A DNA stretch of 64,000 bases from Lichenostomus cassidix. Its lineage: Eukaryota > Chordata > Aves > Passeriformes > Meliphagidae. Of the stretch, positions 20,821 to 31,340 are shown piece by piece. The stretch covers positions 14,388,056 to 14,452,055 of the forward strand of contig CM039189.1 of the NCBI GenBank assembly GCA_008360975.2, in the 5' to 3' direction. The translations under genes were made by a program, and so were the position numbers. How positions within the stretch are numbered: position 1 is the first letter of the stretch; each line of letters begins with the position of its first letter. The notes under the pieces were generated by a model, which ran no database searches, was not told the origin of the DNA, and was given only the letters and a program-made list of their open reading frames with translations.

Positions 20821-23800
20821 AAAGAAAAGAAGTCTGGTGTCCTGTCTTAATATTTGCATGTCACATTCACATTGAATGCTTTTTTTCTGGAACATGTTGT
20901 TATACAGTATTGTGAACTTAGTTGGCAGCTATTATGATTTTGGAGGGGAGAGATGAGCTGGAGTGTAGCTTGTCTGTAAGAATTTCATACAGCTATAACC
21001 AAATATATTTATAAGCCCTTAGAATTTGCATGGGCTTTGTGACCAGATATGTATTGAGTTTGCAGAGGATATACACTGTGCTGAAAGTGTCAATGAAAAG
21101 TTGTTAATATTAAAGCCAAGACTTGTAAGCACAGAAAACTGGCATTAAAACAGTGGATTGATAGATTTGTGCTTCCCTGCCTGAGGGAACAAATGACCAG
21201 GCAATTGCTGTGGTACAGGAACACCCTCAGTTACTGCAGTGCTGAGAGTGCTGTAACAACTTGAGTAGACCAGAAATGTCATTTGCATGTGTAAGCAAGG
21301 ACTTAGAACAAGAAAATACCCTGAGCATGGGTATGCTGCTGTTTAGGATTTCTGAGGCTTACTGTAACTACTACCCTATAATGATTCCTGGCTGTGTGTG
21401 CTATGGAGCTGAACATCATCTGACCCTGCCAAGTTTCTTAATGCAGTTCCTAAATAGGTAGTTATCAGCCTTGGCAATTAAGAATCATCATGCAGTAACA
21501 CAGCAACTTCCACTTGAGGATTTGGGTAGCTTTTAAATCCCCCTTTTGTTTAAAATAGACTTCTTCTTAGTACTGTGAATGGAAGTGATAGGTGTAATTC
21601 TCCACAGGAAAAAAGTCTCTATGCTTTTATCAGCCAGGATGAAGTGGTGGAAAAAAATGCCTATATAAAGGTACAGGATTTCCTAAGGTCACTGTACCTG
21701 TCTCTGAAATGACATAGTAAATAAAATGACAGCCAAAAAAAGTTGCAATACAATAAAAAGTTTTATTTGAAATGACAGTAGCTCCTCCTCTGAAAGACAG
21801 AATGACTGTAGAGTATATGTGCTAAGTCATGGTTGAACCATTTTTAACCGTTGTTGCCATTTGCACAAGTAATTAATCTCAGCAGCTGGAATTCATGGGA
21901 GGGGGAGAAAGAGAAGGGAAAGGTGGTTTTTGTTCCAACCAATTTTTTTTTTCAGATCCTGTATTTTCATTTTATTTATTGTTTGCATCTTGCAACTGAT
22001 TTCAGTATAATTTCCTTACTTTTTAATAAAATAAAAGAATTTGCTAGTGAATGTCAAAGCAATGCCCAGATGTTTTCTTCAAGCACAAGTCCCCTGCTAT
22101 GACCTCCTCCCCCAGCTTCATTACCACATAACACAGATGTGGTAACTTTCAGTAAGAGCTAATTTAAAGGACTAATAATACTCTTTATTAAAAAAAAACT
22201 CTACAAAGAACACCTGTGGCCTAAAAATGAAGGCTTTGAGACCTTTCACCTTGTCATAATAACCAACTGCATCCTCATAAAAATGGAAAATACTGTGATA
22301 AACATTCTCTGCCCATTTTCTGCACACTTACAAGGCTGATACTGAATCCATTCTCACATTTGCTACAGACAGACATTAACCTTTTATAATAAATATGACT
22401 GTCAAAATAATTATACAGAGAATAATCTTCCTATTGAAAAAAAAATAAAATCTGGGAACAAAATAGGTTAAAATGGTGATTCATGGAAATTGTGGTTATA
22501 GGTCAAGTCTACAGGTATTGTATTCCTCCAGTGTTTTAAGAAATTATTCACTACTGTGCTGTATCCATGCATGTGTTATTTCAAACACAGTTTCAGTATT
22601 ATAAGGAAAAACCTTGTTCTGTTTTGAAAAAGAAGCATACCTAATTTGGTATAATCTGAATGCTCTAACTCTACCAGAACTCTTAGTTTGATGAAGCAGT
22701 TACTGGAAAATATTATAAGCTGTCTCTTTACCAAAAAAAGAGAAAAGCTAGTCCAGAGAATAATGGCCTAGAGGGCCTAAAGGCATTATTATTTTCTTGA
22801 CAAATATTGATTGCTGTTTTTAGCACAGAATATAATTTGGAATCCCTAATCTCCTTTATTTAGAATTTAATAACTTCTAAAATGTTGCATGACTTGAAGA
22901 ATTGGCAAGAGGAGAAGGAATGCTTAAGTGCTAGAGATTTGTGCAATTACAGGCTGGCTTTCTCAAGACTGCCTCACAGCAGCATATAACAATGGCTGTA
23001 AATATGGGCAAACATTGTGTATGGAAGGAGGGGTGTATTTATATCTGTGAAGAACAGAGGAAAGTACAGGCAGAAATATAAACCACTATATATTGCAGTA
23101 ATTGATTAAATTAACAGCTATGATGGCTATCTCTGGCCTAATTATCTGCTTTGGATCTTCAGTGCCTTCTCTTGACTGAATTAATGAACTCAAAGCTGCA
23201 GCCATCAGGGCTGCTGCTATTATAAGCAAGGTCTGTACACCACCAAATGAAATGTCTCCTATTTATAACCCCAGACCAAATACCTACTTCCTGCACTCTG
23301 CTCCAGTACTACTTATAGCTAAGCTATAGATCTGGAAAAGCAAATTACATTGACTGGGAGGCTCCTGTGCTCTGCATTTTAGGTCTTTGCTTCTTGATGA
23401 TAAAATAATTGCATGATAGAAGTTAAATCCATAAAGTCTGGGAGAAAGCATCTTATGTTCAGATTATGTGGAGCAAAAATTGTGCACTTTTTTTGTTGTC
23501 CATTCAGAATGAGCTCACTGGCTCAGGCAGATTCCAAGCAGTCAGACATCTGTTAATACTAAAGGCTACTTCAGAGAGATGGTTGGAAACCTGAGTTTTA
23601 CTTTTAGCAAAAATTGCTGGAAATGTTTTCCACAAAACTTTTCAACAAATTTTTTGAGATGTTTTTTTAAGATGAACAGGGAGTTTTCCCCTTAAAACAG
23701 AGCAAAACAGGAACATGTCAGTGCCCTCCCCACACCAGTATTCTTTTTCAGTGCTCTTTTATTTTCTTTTCCTCAAGTGTATGGAAAAATATGTATGAGT

Positions 23801-24300
23801 GCATGACATATGTGATCAGTCTCTCTCTTTTCTCAGCTGGCTCTGTGAGATAGTGTGCTAGTTTTTCTTCCTTCACAAGCCTTCCAAAGGACAAGGCTTA
23901 TCCTGCAGGTATTGTTGTAGGACATGTTATCACTCTCCAGTATGGAGTTTATCAAATTTGGTGTTTACTCAGGGTCACCTTTGAGAGCCTGGTGGCAATG
24001 GAGGTCCCTGTCCTGTGTGTGGGGGCAGTGCTCGCGTGTTGTGCTGCATTAGCTCGTGTGTGCTGCTGGCAGTGCATACGACAGTTTGGATACATTTACC
24101 CCATGTATCTGGCAAGGATATTTAACTTGGGGGGATGTTTTTTCTTTTTTTAATCTTTGTGCAGCAAAAGTGTCTGACAAGATGAGAATCAGGCTGCAAT
24201 CAACAGGTTTTATTAAGCAAAGCTTTACAGTCAGCTTACGTGTATCTTTGGTTCTATACCCTCTCTTCCCTAATTCACCCATCCAGGAATGTTCTTTAAA
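20821..24300. other. Intergenic AT-rich DNA, no gene seen
   Basis: No open frame above about 85 codons, no RNA gene and no recognisable transposon. A small G/A-rich patch at about 21897-21925 (gggagggggagaaagag) and scattered A/T homopolymers are the only local structure. Confidence 0.6.
21752..21757 (+). promoter_or_regulatory. Further downstream AATAAA
   Basis: A canonical hexamer followed at once by ttttatttga. It could be the most distal HS2ST1 poly(A) signal or a chance match in AT-rich DNA. Confidence 0.25.
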
Positions 24301-24304
24301 AAAA

Positions 24305-24335
24305 ATTATATATATATACATATATAATGTATGTA

Positions 24336-24375
<40 letters not shown>
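24305..24375. repeat. Compound microsatellite (TA)n-(TATG)n-(TG)17
   Basis: A TA tract (about 24307-24327) passes through tatataatgtatgtatgta into an uninterrupted TG run at 24342-24375 (17 units). The composite is typical of a length-variable vertebrate microsatellite, and alternating purine-pyrimidine of this length can adopt Z-DNA. The open frame crossing it on the minus strand reads as Thr-His repeats, an artefact. Confidence 0.95.
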
Positions 24376-24376
<1 letters not shown>

Positions 24377-27300
24377 ACATAAAAAGTCATAGTTTTCATC
24401 ACTTTCATACTGAGAAAAATGAGTGAATTACAAGGCCAAGGGCAGCTTTGGAAGACAAGGTTGAAAACCCTGTAAGTAGCCAGAGGCACAGGCAGATGTG
24501 TAAATGCACCTTCAAAACCCAGCTTCTTTGTGTATCTGAAACGATGTTTCAGCATCTGAGTACAGCTGGGGCTGTACTCAGTTCAAGTACCAAGGAAACA
24601 ATTTTAAAAGAGCTCCTTGCAATGAAAGATTCTGAGTTAAAGTTTGTTGTTCCTTTTGACAACAGTGTTTTCTAAGGCAATCATGTACCTTGGGACAGAG
24701 AGGATGGAAAAACCTTGATGTCATCGTGGTTTATCATAGATGTTCAAACTGATTTCATAATTTCATGTCTGGCTTGTGTGTGCTAATATAAACTCTTTCT
24801 TGTCCTTTATTGTATGCATGAAAAAGATGTGTTAAAAATCCAAAAGAATGTGCCTTTTTTCTGTAGCTGCACTGGTAGACTCTCCCCCTTGCCAATCTCA
24901 TTTTGTTTATCCAAATTCAAATAATGACTGAAAACTGAAAGTCTTCCTGTCTAGTTCCAAAAATATTGCAGAAGGCTAGGAAATGGGGGCCTGGATACCA
25001 TACAGCCATACTAGATGTTGTAAAATTTCTTGAAGTCTGTGATATCCCATAGCTAAAAGCAATGCAAACTAAGTGTTGTGATATTTGACTGTATTTGTCA
25101 AATTTTCAGGTGTGGAGCCTGAATTTAGCTATTTATGTTAATATGTAGTTATGTTCATGAGTTGGTTTTTTTCAGGTTGAGCAAATACCAGTAACTTTCT
25201 AGGAAAGCCAAGGTATTAACATCACAACACTTTGGCATCTGAGTTTGTAATTCTTTACTTTATTCTTTTAAAACCACCCAGAAAATTGTTTTCTGTTGTT
25301 TCATGCCTTGTTATGAAAATACATATATACATGTCTAACAATTTTTAAAAATAATTTCCTCTTCATGTTCTCTTCTGTAATCACATCTGCAAGAAAAATG
25401 TGAGTTAGAGACATTAATCATTTGGGAGCCTTGTGTCTAAGTCTTTGAAGACAAAGTGCTGCTTCTGCTGACTCTAGACTTTTTTGCCCAGGGTGGTTTC
25501 CTCTTTCCATATAAATCAAAAAACCCCATACTGCTGTTCTTCCTAGATCAGTTGGGGGCAGGGGGAACCCTCGAGGAATAAATAGCTGGTTTTCATGTGA
25601 TGTTGCCACCACAAAAAACAGGCCATCAACAGAATCTTAAAGGATTTTTGTGAAACAAAGGTTAAGCAATGTAAATTAAAAACAAAGCCAGATTTTCTCG
25701 CTGCCTAAAGCTGGTGCAAATCCTTACCCACATCACTTCAAAATTGATAGGATTCCATTCTCTGAATGTCCCTTCAGATTCTTCTGAAGGGAAGAACTTC
25801 CCTTCAGGAGTGTTTCTAAGGGTCCTGCAGACTGGTTTCTAAGCTTCATCTGCTGATGCATCAACTTTCTATAAATGCATGAAATAATGAGATTTATTAG
25901 CATTTGTTGATGTCTCAAATTTCTGTGAAGAATATCCAAGGGATGGTAAAAACTGGCTGTTGGGCAAAGACTTTACTATTGAAAGGTGGGAGAAAGATTA
26001 GTTGTGGGATATTGGTGTCAGGTTTCAGGAATTATGATTTTCCAGTCTCTCAGATGACACAAAGCATAACCAAGAAGTTTAAGTAACTTCTTCACAGTTA
26101 CTCATCAGAGACAGATGTTTCACCCTGCACGTGCAAAGCAAGTAAACAAACACGGATGCCAGAGGTGAATTGCTTCATCTTACACATCTCGTCTGTCTGC
26201 TCATCTCTGGGTACCTGTTGTCATCATCATCTGTCCAGCAGAGAAGAGTCCCTCCATCAGGTAAGCACTTTCTTTACCTGTTTTGGAGCAGTATAGATGC
26301 TTGTTCTTTGTAGATCAAGTACGTAAAGAGCTGTGTTAGTATTATTGCACAGAAATATTTTTATTGGCACATAAGGCAATAGTGCTGCAGATCCAAAGGA
26401 AGACTGTGTTGGTAAGAGGTATTGCCACATGGCTGCTATAATATCTACTTATTACTGGATAGTATAGGATAAAGTCCCCTTATCCTTTGCAAAGTTTTGG
26501 CTAGAAAATCTGGTACTGTTGTCGTGTGTCAGAAGTAAGGCACTGAAACACTGGTGGGGTTTACCTGTCTTGAGAAGCTGCATCTTCTGATCCCTGCTGC
26601 TGCCTGTGTGCAGCCTCACCCCTGGCCTAGCTACAGCGTGGCTGGCTGGTGCCTTGGCAGGGCTGCCCTGTGCCCAGGAGGGAATGGCTCTGCTGGCAGT
26701 GAGAACGCTGCTGCCAGCTGTCAGATACAGCAAATGGGAACAGCTTTGAGAAATGAGGCCTAGACCTGGTGGGTCTGCCTGCTGAGGTATTTTGATCCTG
26801 ATTTGTGCTGGGGTAACATCAAGATTGGGCTTTTCACTGCACTTGTAAGCCAAGAGTGTGGTGCCTGCAAATACAGCGTGGTTTTGGTTTGTGTTGTGTA
26901 GGCAAGAACACTGTGGAGGAGCCAGGAGTTCAGCTAAGACCTCCTGAGCCCTGCACAGGCTCCTCCTGTATCTTTTCACTAATCTTCCCATATAACTTTC
27001 TGCCTTGGCATGACTAATGTTCCCAATTAATGTATACTAACCTCTAGCATTTTAATATAATAAAGTAATAATTTATGTCTTAATACAGAATTTAATTTTT
27101 GTACTTGCCTGTCACATTTCAGGCACCATGAAAGGCCAAAGAACAGGTGTGGGTGTCAGGGGAGTGCTGCATTTGCAGCACTGGTCATGAGTTATGAATC
27201 CGTCAAACTTGCTGGTGTTGGCTGTATCAAGGAACAAGATGTTGTTATTTGGGACTCCAGAATGAATACTAGTCTCTGAAGTGGGAAATAAACATACAAC

Positions 27301-30300
27301 TGCTTTCTGAAAGTTGGAACTAACTCCTTTGACTGATTTGGAAAAGAGTCAGAACAGGAACAGCTGTCTGTGCTGGCAACGTGAGGGGATTACAATTGCA
27401 GCAATTGCGCCTGCTTTTCTCCCCCCCAGGTCTGATTCTTGCTTCTGAAGTTTTGTGTGATTGGAGAAAAGAAGTGTCACAACTACCTTCTTTGTTTGCC
27501 TGCTATATTAACCACTTCAAAAAACAAGGAGAAGATCAGAGAAGGTGATCTGATCCTTTTGGACATCTGTAGCTGTTGGGAGCAGTGGTGTTTCAGAGTC
27601 CTGTCTTCAGCTAGCCTTGTGGTGAAATATGCAGCTGGTGGAAGGAACTGGGGAGACAACAGAAAGCATCGTATTAGATAGAACTTGCGCACTTCTGTTC
27701 GCAGACCAGCATCCCTCTTGCCCAAACTCCATTAATATTTCACAGAGTAAAAAGAGGTTATTTTACTTTATTACTTCATTTTGAAAAAGAAAGCAAGCAT
27801 CTTTCCCTGCCCTAGCAAGGACTAGTCATATAAAATGAAAGCATGAGGATATTGGATTGAGATCATGCCAAAAAAACCTGTTCATTTTTTTCTCTACATT
27901 CAGGCCTATGTCTAACTAAAAACATGCCCAAGAGCACCTGTGCCCTTGCCATGCAGTAATGCTGTCAAAAGGAATGTTACCTCCCTGTCCACTCCAAAGA
28001 AATACCAGTGGGCCATAAATACATGCCTGTGCAAGCTGAGGGCTGGAACATCTCATCTGCTTTAGAGAGCAATGATCCTAGGGCTTTCCATACCTACAGG
28101 ACCACTGCACACTTTTTTAGAACTCTGGGCAAGTAACAGATTTAAACTCTCCCCGACCATTGCTACAAAGGCCACTGTAGAGTCCTCCCCATCCCTGACT
28201 ACCCATTCTGTGCTTTGGGTTTTGAAGGGGAGACCTTTCACGACCTCTGAAAGCTCTCCCCGTCTCCAGCGGGGCTGGGGGTAGGCACCCTTCACAGGGC
28301 AATAACTGCTTTAAAATTAACACGTGTCTCTTTGCACTTGCTGCAATTATTTAGAAACCCCCTTGTCAAACGGCTTGTTAAGCCAAAGAGCATATTACTG
28401 GGGGTGTGCTAACAGCACCAGTGCACTAAACCACAACTGACAGCCTGACCCAGTGCTGTGCTTTAAAAGGGCAGGGCCACAGCACTGGAGCTGGAATTCT
28501 GCTTTAATTAGGCCATTACCTGACCTTCAAAGCTGTATTTTCTTCCTCCTCTGCATGCTATGCTGGAGGAAGGGCTGCTGGAGAAGACAGGAAGAGCCCT
28601 ATCTGATCGTTATCAGGAGCGGATGAAAGCCATGCATTGCCTTTTCCTTTTGACGTGCGCAATTAGTTAGGCTTGTGTGGAAGAAGCATGTCAAGGTAAA
28701 TGGCCATCTCTGTCTTTTCCCCTGCTGATCCCTGGCAAGGTCCATCATGCAAAAAGCTATTCAATCACCTGTTGACAGTGGTATCCCTCTCATAAAACCT
28801 GATTATACACCATCATGAAGTACCTTTGCCCAGTGGTGGCCTGACACTACCATGGGCTGTTTTACAGGATGAGTGCACTCCAGCTCTCCTCATAAAACTT
28901 TATTTGAACCCATTTGTTTCTACATCTCTCTGCTCCCCTCCCCCCTGCCCTTCAAAATAAGTTTTTCCATTTTTATGGGGATAGAAGAATCTTTATGTCC
29001 AGGGCACGTGACATCTGTGGTGTTCACTGGGAACACACTGCCATTACCACCACTTCAGAGTAATCCCCACCCTGCCAACCCAGCAGAGTCCCACAGCTCT
29101 GCTGCTGCCTTTGGCCTTCTTGTTGAAGATGTTGTGTGTTTCCTGTGTTTGCCCTAACTTCTCTGTCTTAGGCAGGGATCTGTGCTAATGCACTTACCTT
29201 TGGGAAACCAGTGAAATCAGTTCCTGCCTGGAACTGCTGCTGGCTGCCGCCAGCACTCAGCACACACAGGGGACAGACCCTCTATGACTGCCTGTTGCAG
29301 ATGGCTCTCACAAAAGGCAAAAGACCCGTTTCATGTTTGGGGCTTTTTTAAAATATACAGGCATAAGATATTTTTTTTTTTTAATTCAGTTCACTAGATT
29401 TAACTAATGCTCTGCTTACAAGAAATTAAGTCCAAAGCAAAGAAATCCAGTGGAAGTGCTGAGCGAGAGTTCACTTTTAATTCACCTTTTTGGCCAGTTG
29501 CTGATGGGTTATGCCAAGGAAAGGCATTAAGCTCACTCTGTATCCATATCTCAGAAGCATGTGCATGTGCCTTTCCACCACTGCTGAAGGGGTGGCCCCT
29601 TGCTGTGCCCAGCGTGAGCCTTGGTCACAAGTCTCTGGTCATACCCTCCATCTCACTGCAGATTTCCTGTGTGGTCACGGGAAAGTCATTTTGAACTCGT
29701 GCTATCTCTTTTGCTTTGACCAGAAGTGCTGCTAATCCTTTTCCTTGTGAAGTTGACTGTGCATGAACACTGGCAGTGCGGCAGGCCAGTGGCTGCCAGG
29801 GCAACGTCTGTCCCAGGACTGTGCCGATGGTTTATCTGACCCCATCTGGGTGCTGCACCTCAACAGATGGTGATACCAGTGCTCCCCAGTGTCACTTAGA
29901 TCACAGTGGACAATGTTTGAGAGAAAGGTTTGAGAAAAATTTCTTTGTTTAATCACAGAAACTTTGTTTTCGCCTCTAAGCAATATTTGAAGCGCAATGG
30001 AGTAGCAGCTGAGTTAATTACGGGACAGAAATTAGATAATGTGTCACAAAAGGAGGGATATTCAGAGATGAGCACAATGGAAACAGCTTTGGATTTTTAC
30101 AGTGCTATTATACAGTTTAAAAAAGTATTTAGCTCTGGTTTATAAAGGGGAAAAATGAGGCATGGCAAGATCCAGTGGCCTCCTCGAGGTCAGAGAGGAA
30201 AATTTTTTTGTTGGCATTAACATATGGAAAGATCTGCCCAACAAATTACTGAAGTCCTGTGCTGCCAGAGAGCCCTGGAGGGTGGTGTCTGAGTGGGATG

Positions 30301-30654
30301 TGGCCCTAGCCTCCCTGCTCAAACTCCCCTCTGCAAACAGGGACTTACACCCGGCTGCCCCAGGCCAGGGCAGTGTCAGGAGCTCTGTCCGTGCTGAGCT
30401 GCCATGGGATCTGGGTGGGTGTGGGGAGATGGGGCTGTGGACACTGGGTGCTGATGTGCAGCTGCTCGCTGCCCCTCTGCCTGTGTTCGGAGGTGATGGT
30501 TGTGCAGTCACAGTGATAAAGCTGGTAATCAGAAAGGTCATTTGTGCTTTTTATCATTTTATCACCAAAAAGCCTAGTCTTTAATCAGATGGCGTTCTGA
30601 GCTGGATCTGCGGACAGACAAACTGGTAGCTGCTGAGTTCAGTCTGGGTCAGGC
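24376..30654. other. Intergenic DNA, no gene seen
   Basis: Mixed AT-rich sequence with modestly GC-richer blocks (about 26550-26980, 28000-28300, 30280-30500). Open frames of 133-179 codons in those blocks have no recognisable domains and sit where stops are rare for compositional reasons. Local structure: the hairpin at 25769-25792, a C-rich run at 28933-28950 and a poly(T) run near 29370-29382. Confidence 0.55.
25769..25792. repeat. Perfect 9-bp inverted repeat with 6-nt loop
   Basis: tcccttcag (25769-25777) pairs with ctgaaggga (25784-25792) around loop attctt. A further copy of ttcccttcag follows at about 25798-25807, so the arm is present three times in 40 bp. No terminator or microRNA meaning is implied; it may be a scar of slippage with inversion. 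Confidence 0.7.
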
Positions 30655-30811
30655 TCTGAAGCGGTGCAATCACCATCCCCCGAATGGTTCAAAAATCGTA
30701 CGGGTGTGGCACTTATGGACATAGTTTTATGGCGGACCTGACAGCGTTATGCTAATAGTTGGACTCCATGATCTCCGAGGTCTTTTCCAACCTTAATGAC
30801 TCTGTGATTCT
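30655..30811 (+). mobile_element. CR1 LINE, truncated 3' end next to CpG island
   Basis: Diagnostic order of an avian CR1 3' end: caccatcccc..gaatggttcaaaa, gtgtggcacttatggacata, ttggactccatgatctc, aggtcttttccaacctta, then atgactctgtgattctg at the terminus. It is only about 155 bp, on the + strand, diverged and with no coding capacity. Its 3' end stops exactly where the CpG-dense sequence begins at about 30812. Confidence 0.85.
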
Positions 30812-31050
30812 GCGGACCCCTGGCGGGCGGCAGCTGTGGGGGGCTCGGCAGGGACGCGCTGCCCTCCGCCGTGTCCCGCGCTGCGCTGAGGGCGGCCCGA
30901 AGCCATGGTGGCAGCCGCCGCGAGATGGCGCCCGAGGAGCGGGCAGGCCCGGCCGCCCCGCCCCGCCCGCCGCAGCCCGCCGGCGCAGCGCGGCCCTCAG
31001 GCAGCTTCCCGCGCCCGCCCGCCTCTGCAGGAAGGTGCCTGCTTGGGGGG
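30812..31050. promoter_or_regulatory. CpG island, candidate unannotated promoter
   Basis: By eye there are more than 30 CpGs in about 230 bp, in a window otherwise poor in CpG and AT-rich. It contains Sp1-type GC boxes (ccgccccgccccgcccgcc, 30954-30972), a CTCF/YY1-like site at 30918-30931 and a minus-strand G-quadruplex motif at 30948-30968. There is no TATA box. Vertebrate islands of this kind usually mark promoters. No protein-coding gene starts here: the open frame across it begins inside the CR1 end and shows no domain. Its place, about 14 kb past the HS2ST1 stop, is similar to where I recall the human lncRNA LINC01140 starting, so a lncRNA promoter is my leading guess. A GC-biased remnant without function remains possible. 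Confidence 0.55.
30918..30931 (+). promoter_or_regulatory. CTCF-like and overlapping YY1-like site
   Basis: CCGCGAGATGGCGC matches about 12 of 14 positions of the CTCF core CCASYAGRKGGCRS as I recall it. The inner GAGATGGCG also resembles the YY1 core (AANATGGCG). It lies near the middle of the CpG island, where both factors commonly bind. This is a motif match only. Confidence 0.4.
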
Positions 31051-31340
31051 CTAATTTTAGCGCTAAATTGAGCCCGATTATTATAGTTTAATGAAGGGCT
31101 GCTCCAAGTTAAATAATGACCCTGGCTTTGTATTTATGTGAATGAAGAATTAACCTTAAAAGGTTGCCCTTCTCAGAAAATGGATTGCACGCTCGGCTCT
31201 CTCTATTGATTAGTTTAGGTATTTAAAGTGCTGCATTTTATCTCTCCAGCCTCCCGGTAAATTTGTCATGATGATACTTAAAGGAGCAAATTGACGTTGT
31301 TTATTTTTGCGAAGTTTTTTGGTATATTTCTGAGGCTTCT
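31051..31340. promoter_or_regulatory. AT-rich flank of CpG island with palindrome and CArG box
   Basis: The base composition drops sharply from GC-rich to AT-rich here. It holds the perfect 12-bp palindrome TTTAGCGCTAAA (31056-31067), homeodomain-type tttaatga and ttgattag motifs, and a CArG box CCTTAAAAGG (31154-31163) inside aaccttaaaaggtt. The absence of repeats and density of motifs make it look like conserved regulatory DNA, but conservation cannot be measured here. A donor-like ggtaaat at 31256-31262 could end a first exon of a transcript starting in the island. Confidence 0.35.

Noticed and set aside
24049..24555. 168-codon minus-strand frame with Thr-His repeats
   Set aside because: It reads through the TG microsatellite; the repeat alone keeps the frame open.
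26452..26991. 179-codon open frame on the minus strand
   Set aside because: GC-richer block with low stop density; no domain, no splice context, and overlapping open frames on the other strand.
30161..30584. Overlapping 133- and 140-codon frames on opposite strands
   Set aside because: Both strands open in the same GC-moderate block, with no domain; looks compositional.
30759..31091. 110-codon open frame across the CpG island
   Set aside because: Its first residues are the translated CR1 3' end and the rest is Arg/Pro/Ala-rich sequence dictated by GC content. A coding first exon cannot be excluded, but nothing supports it.
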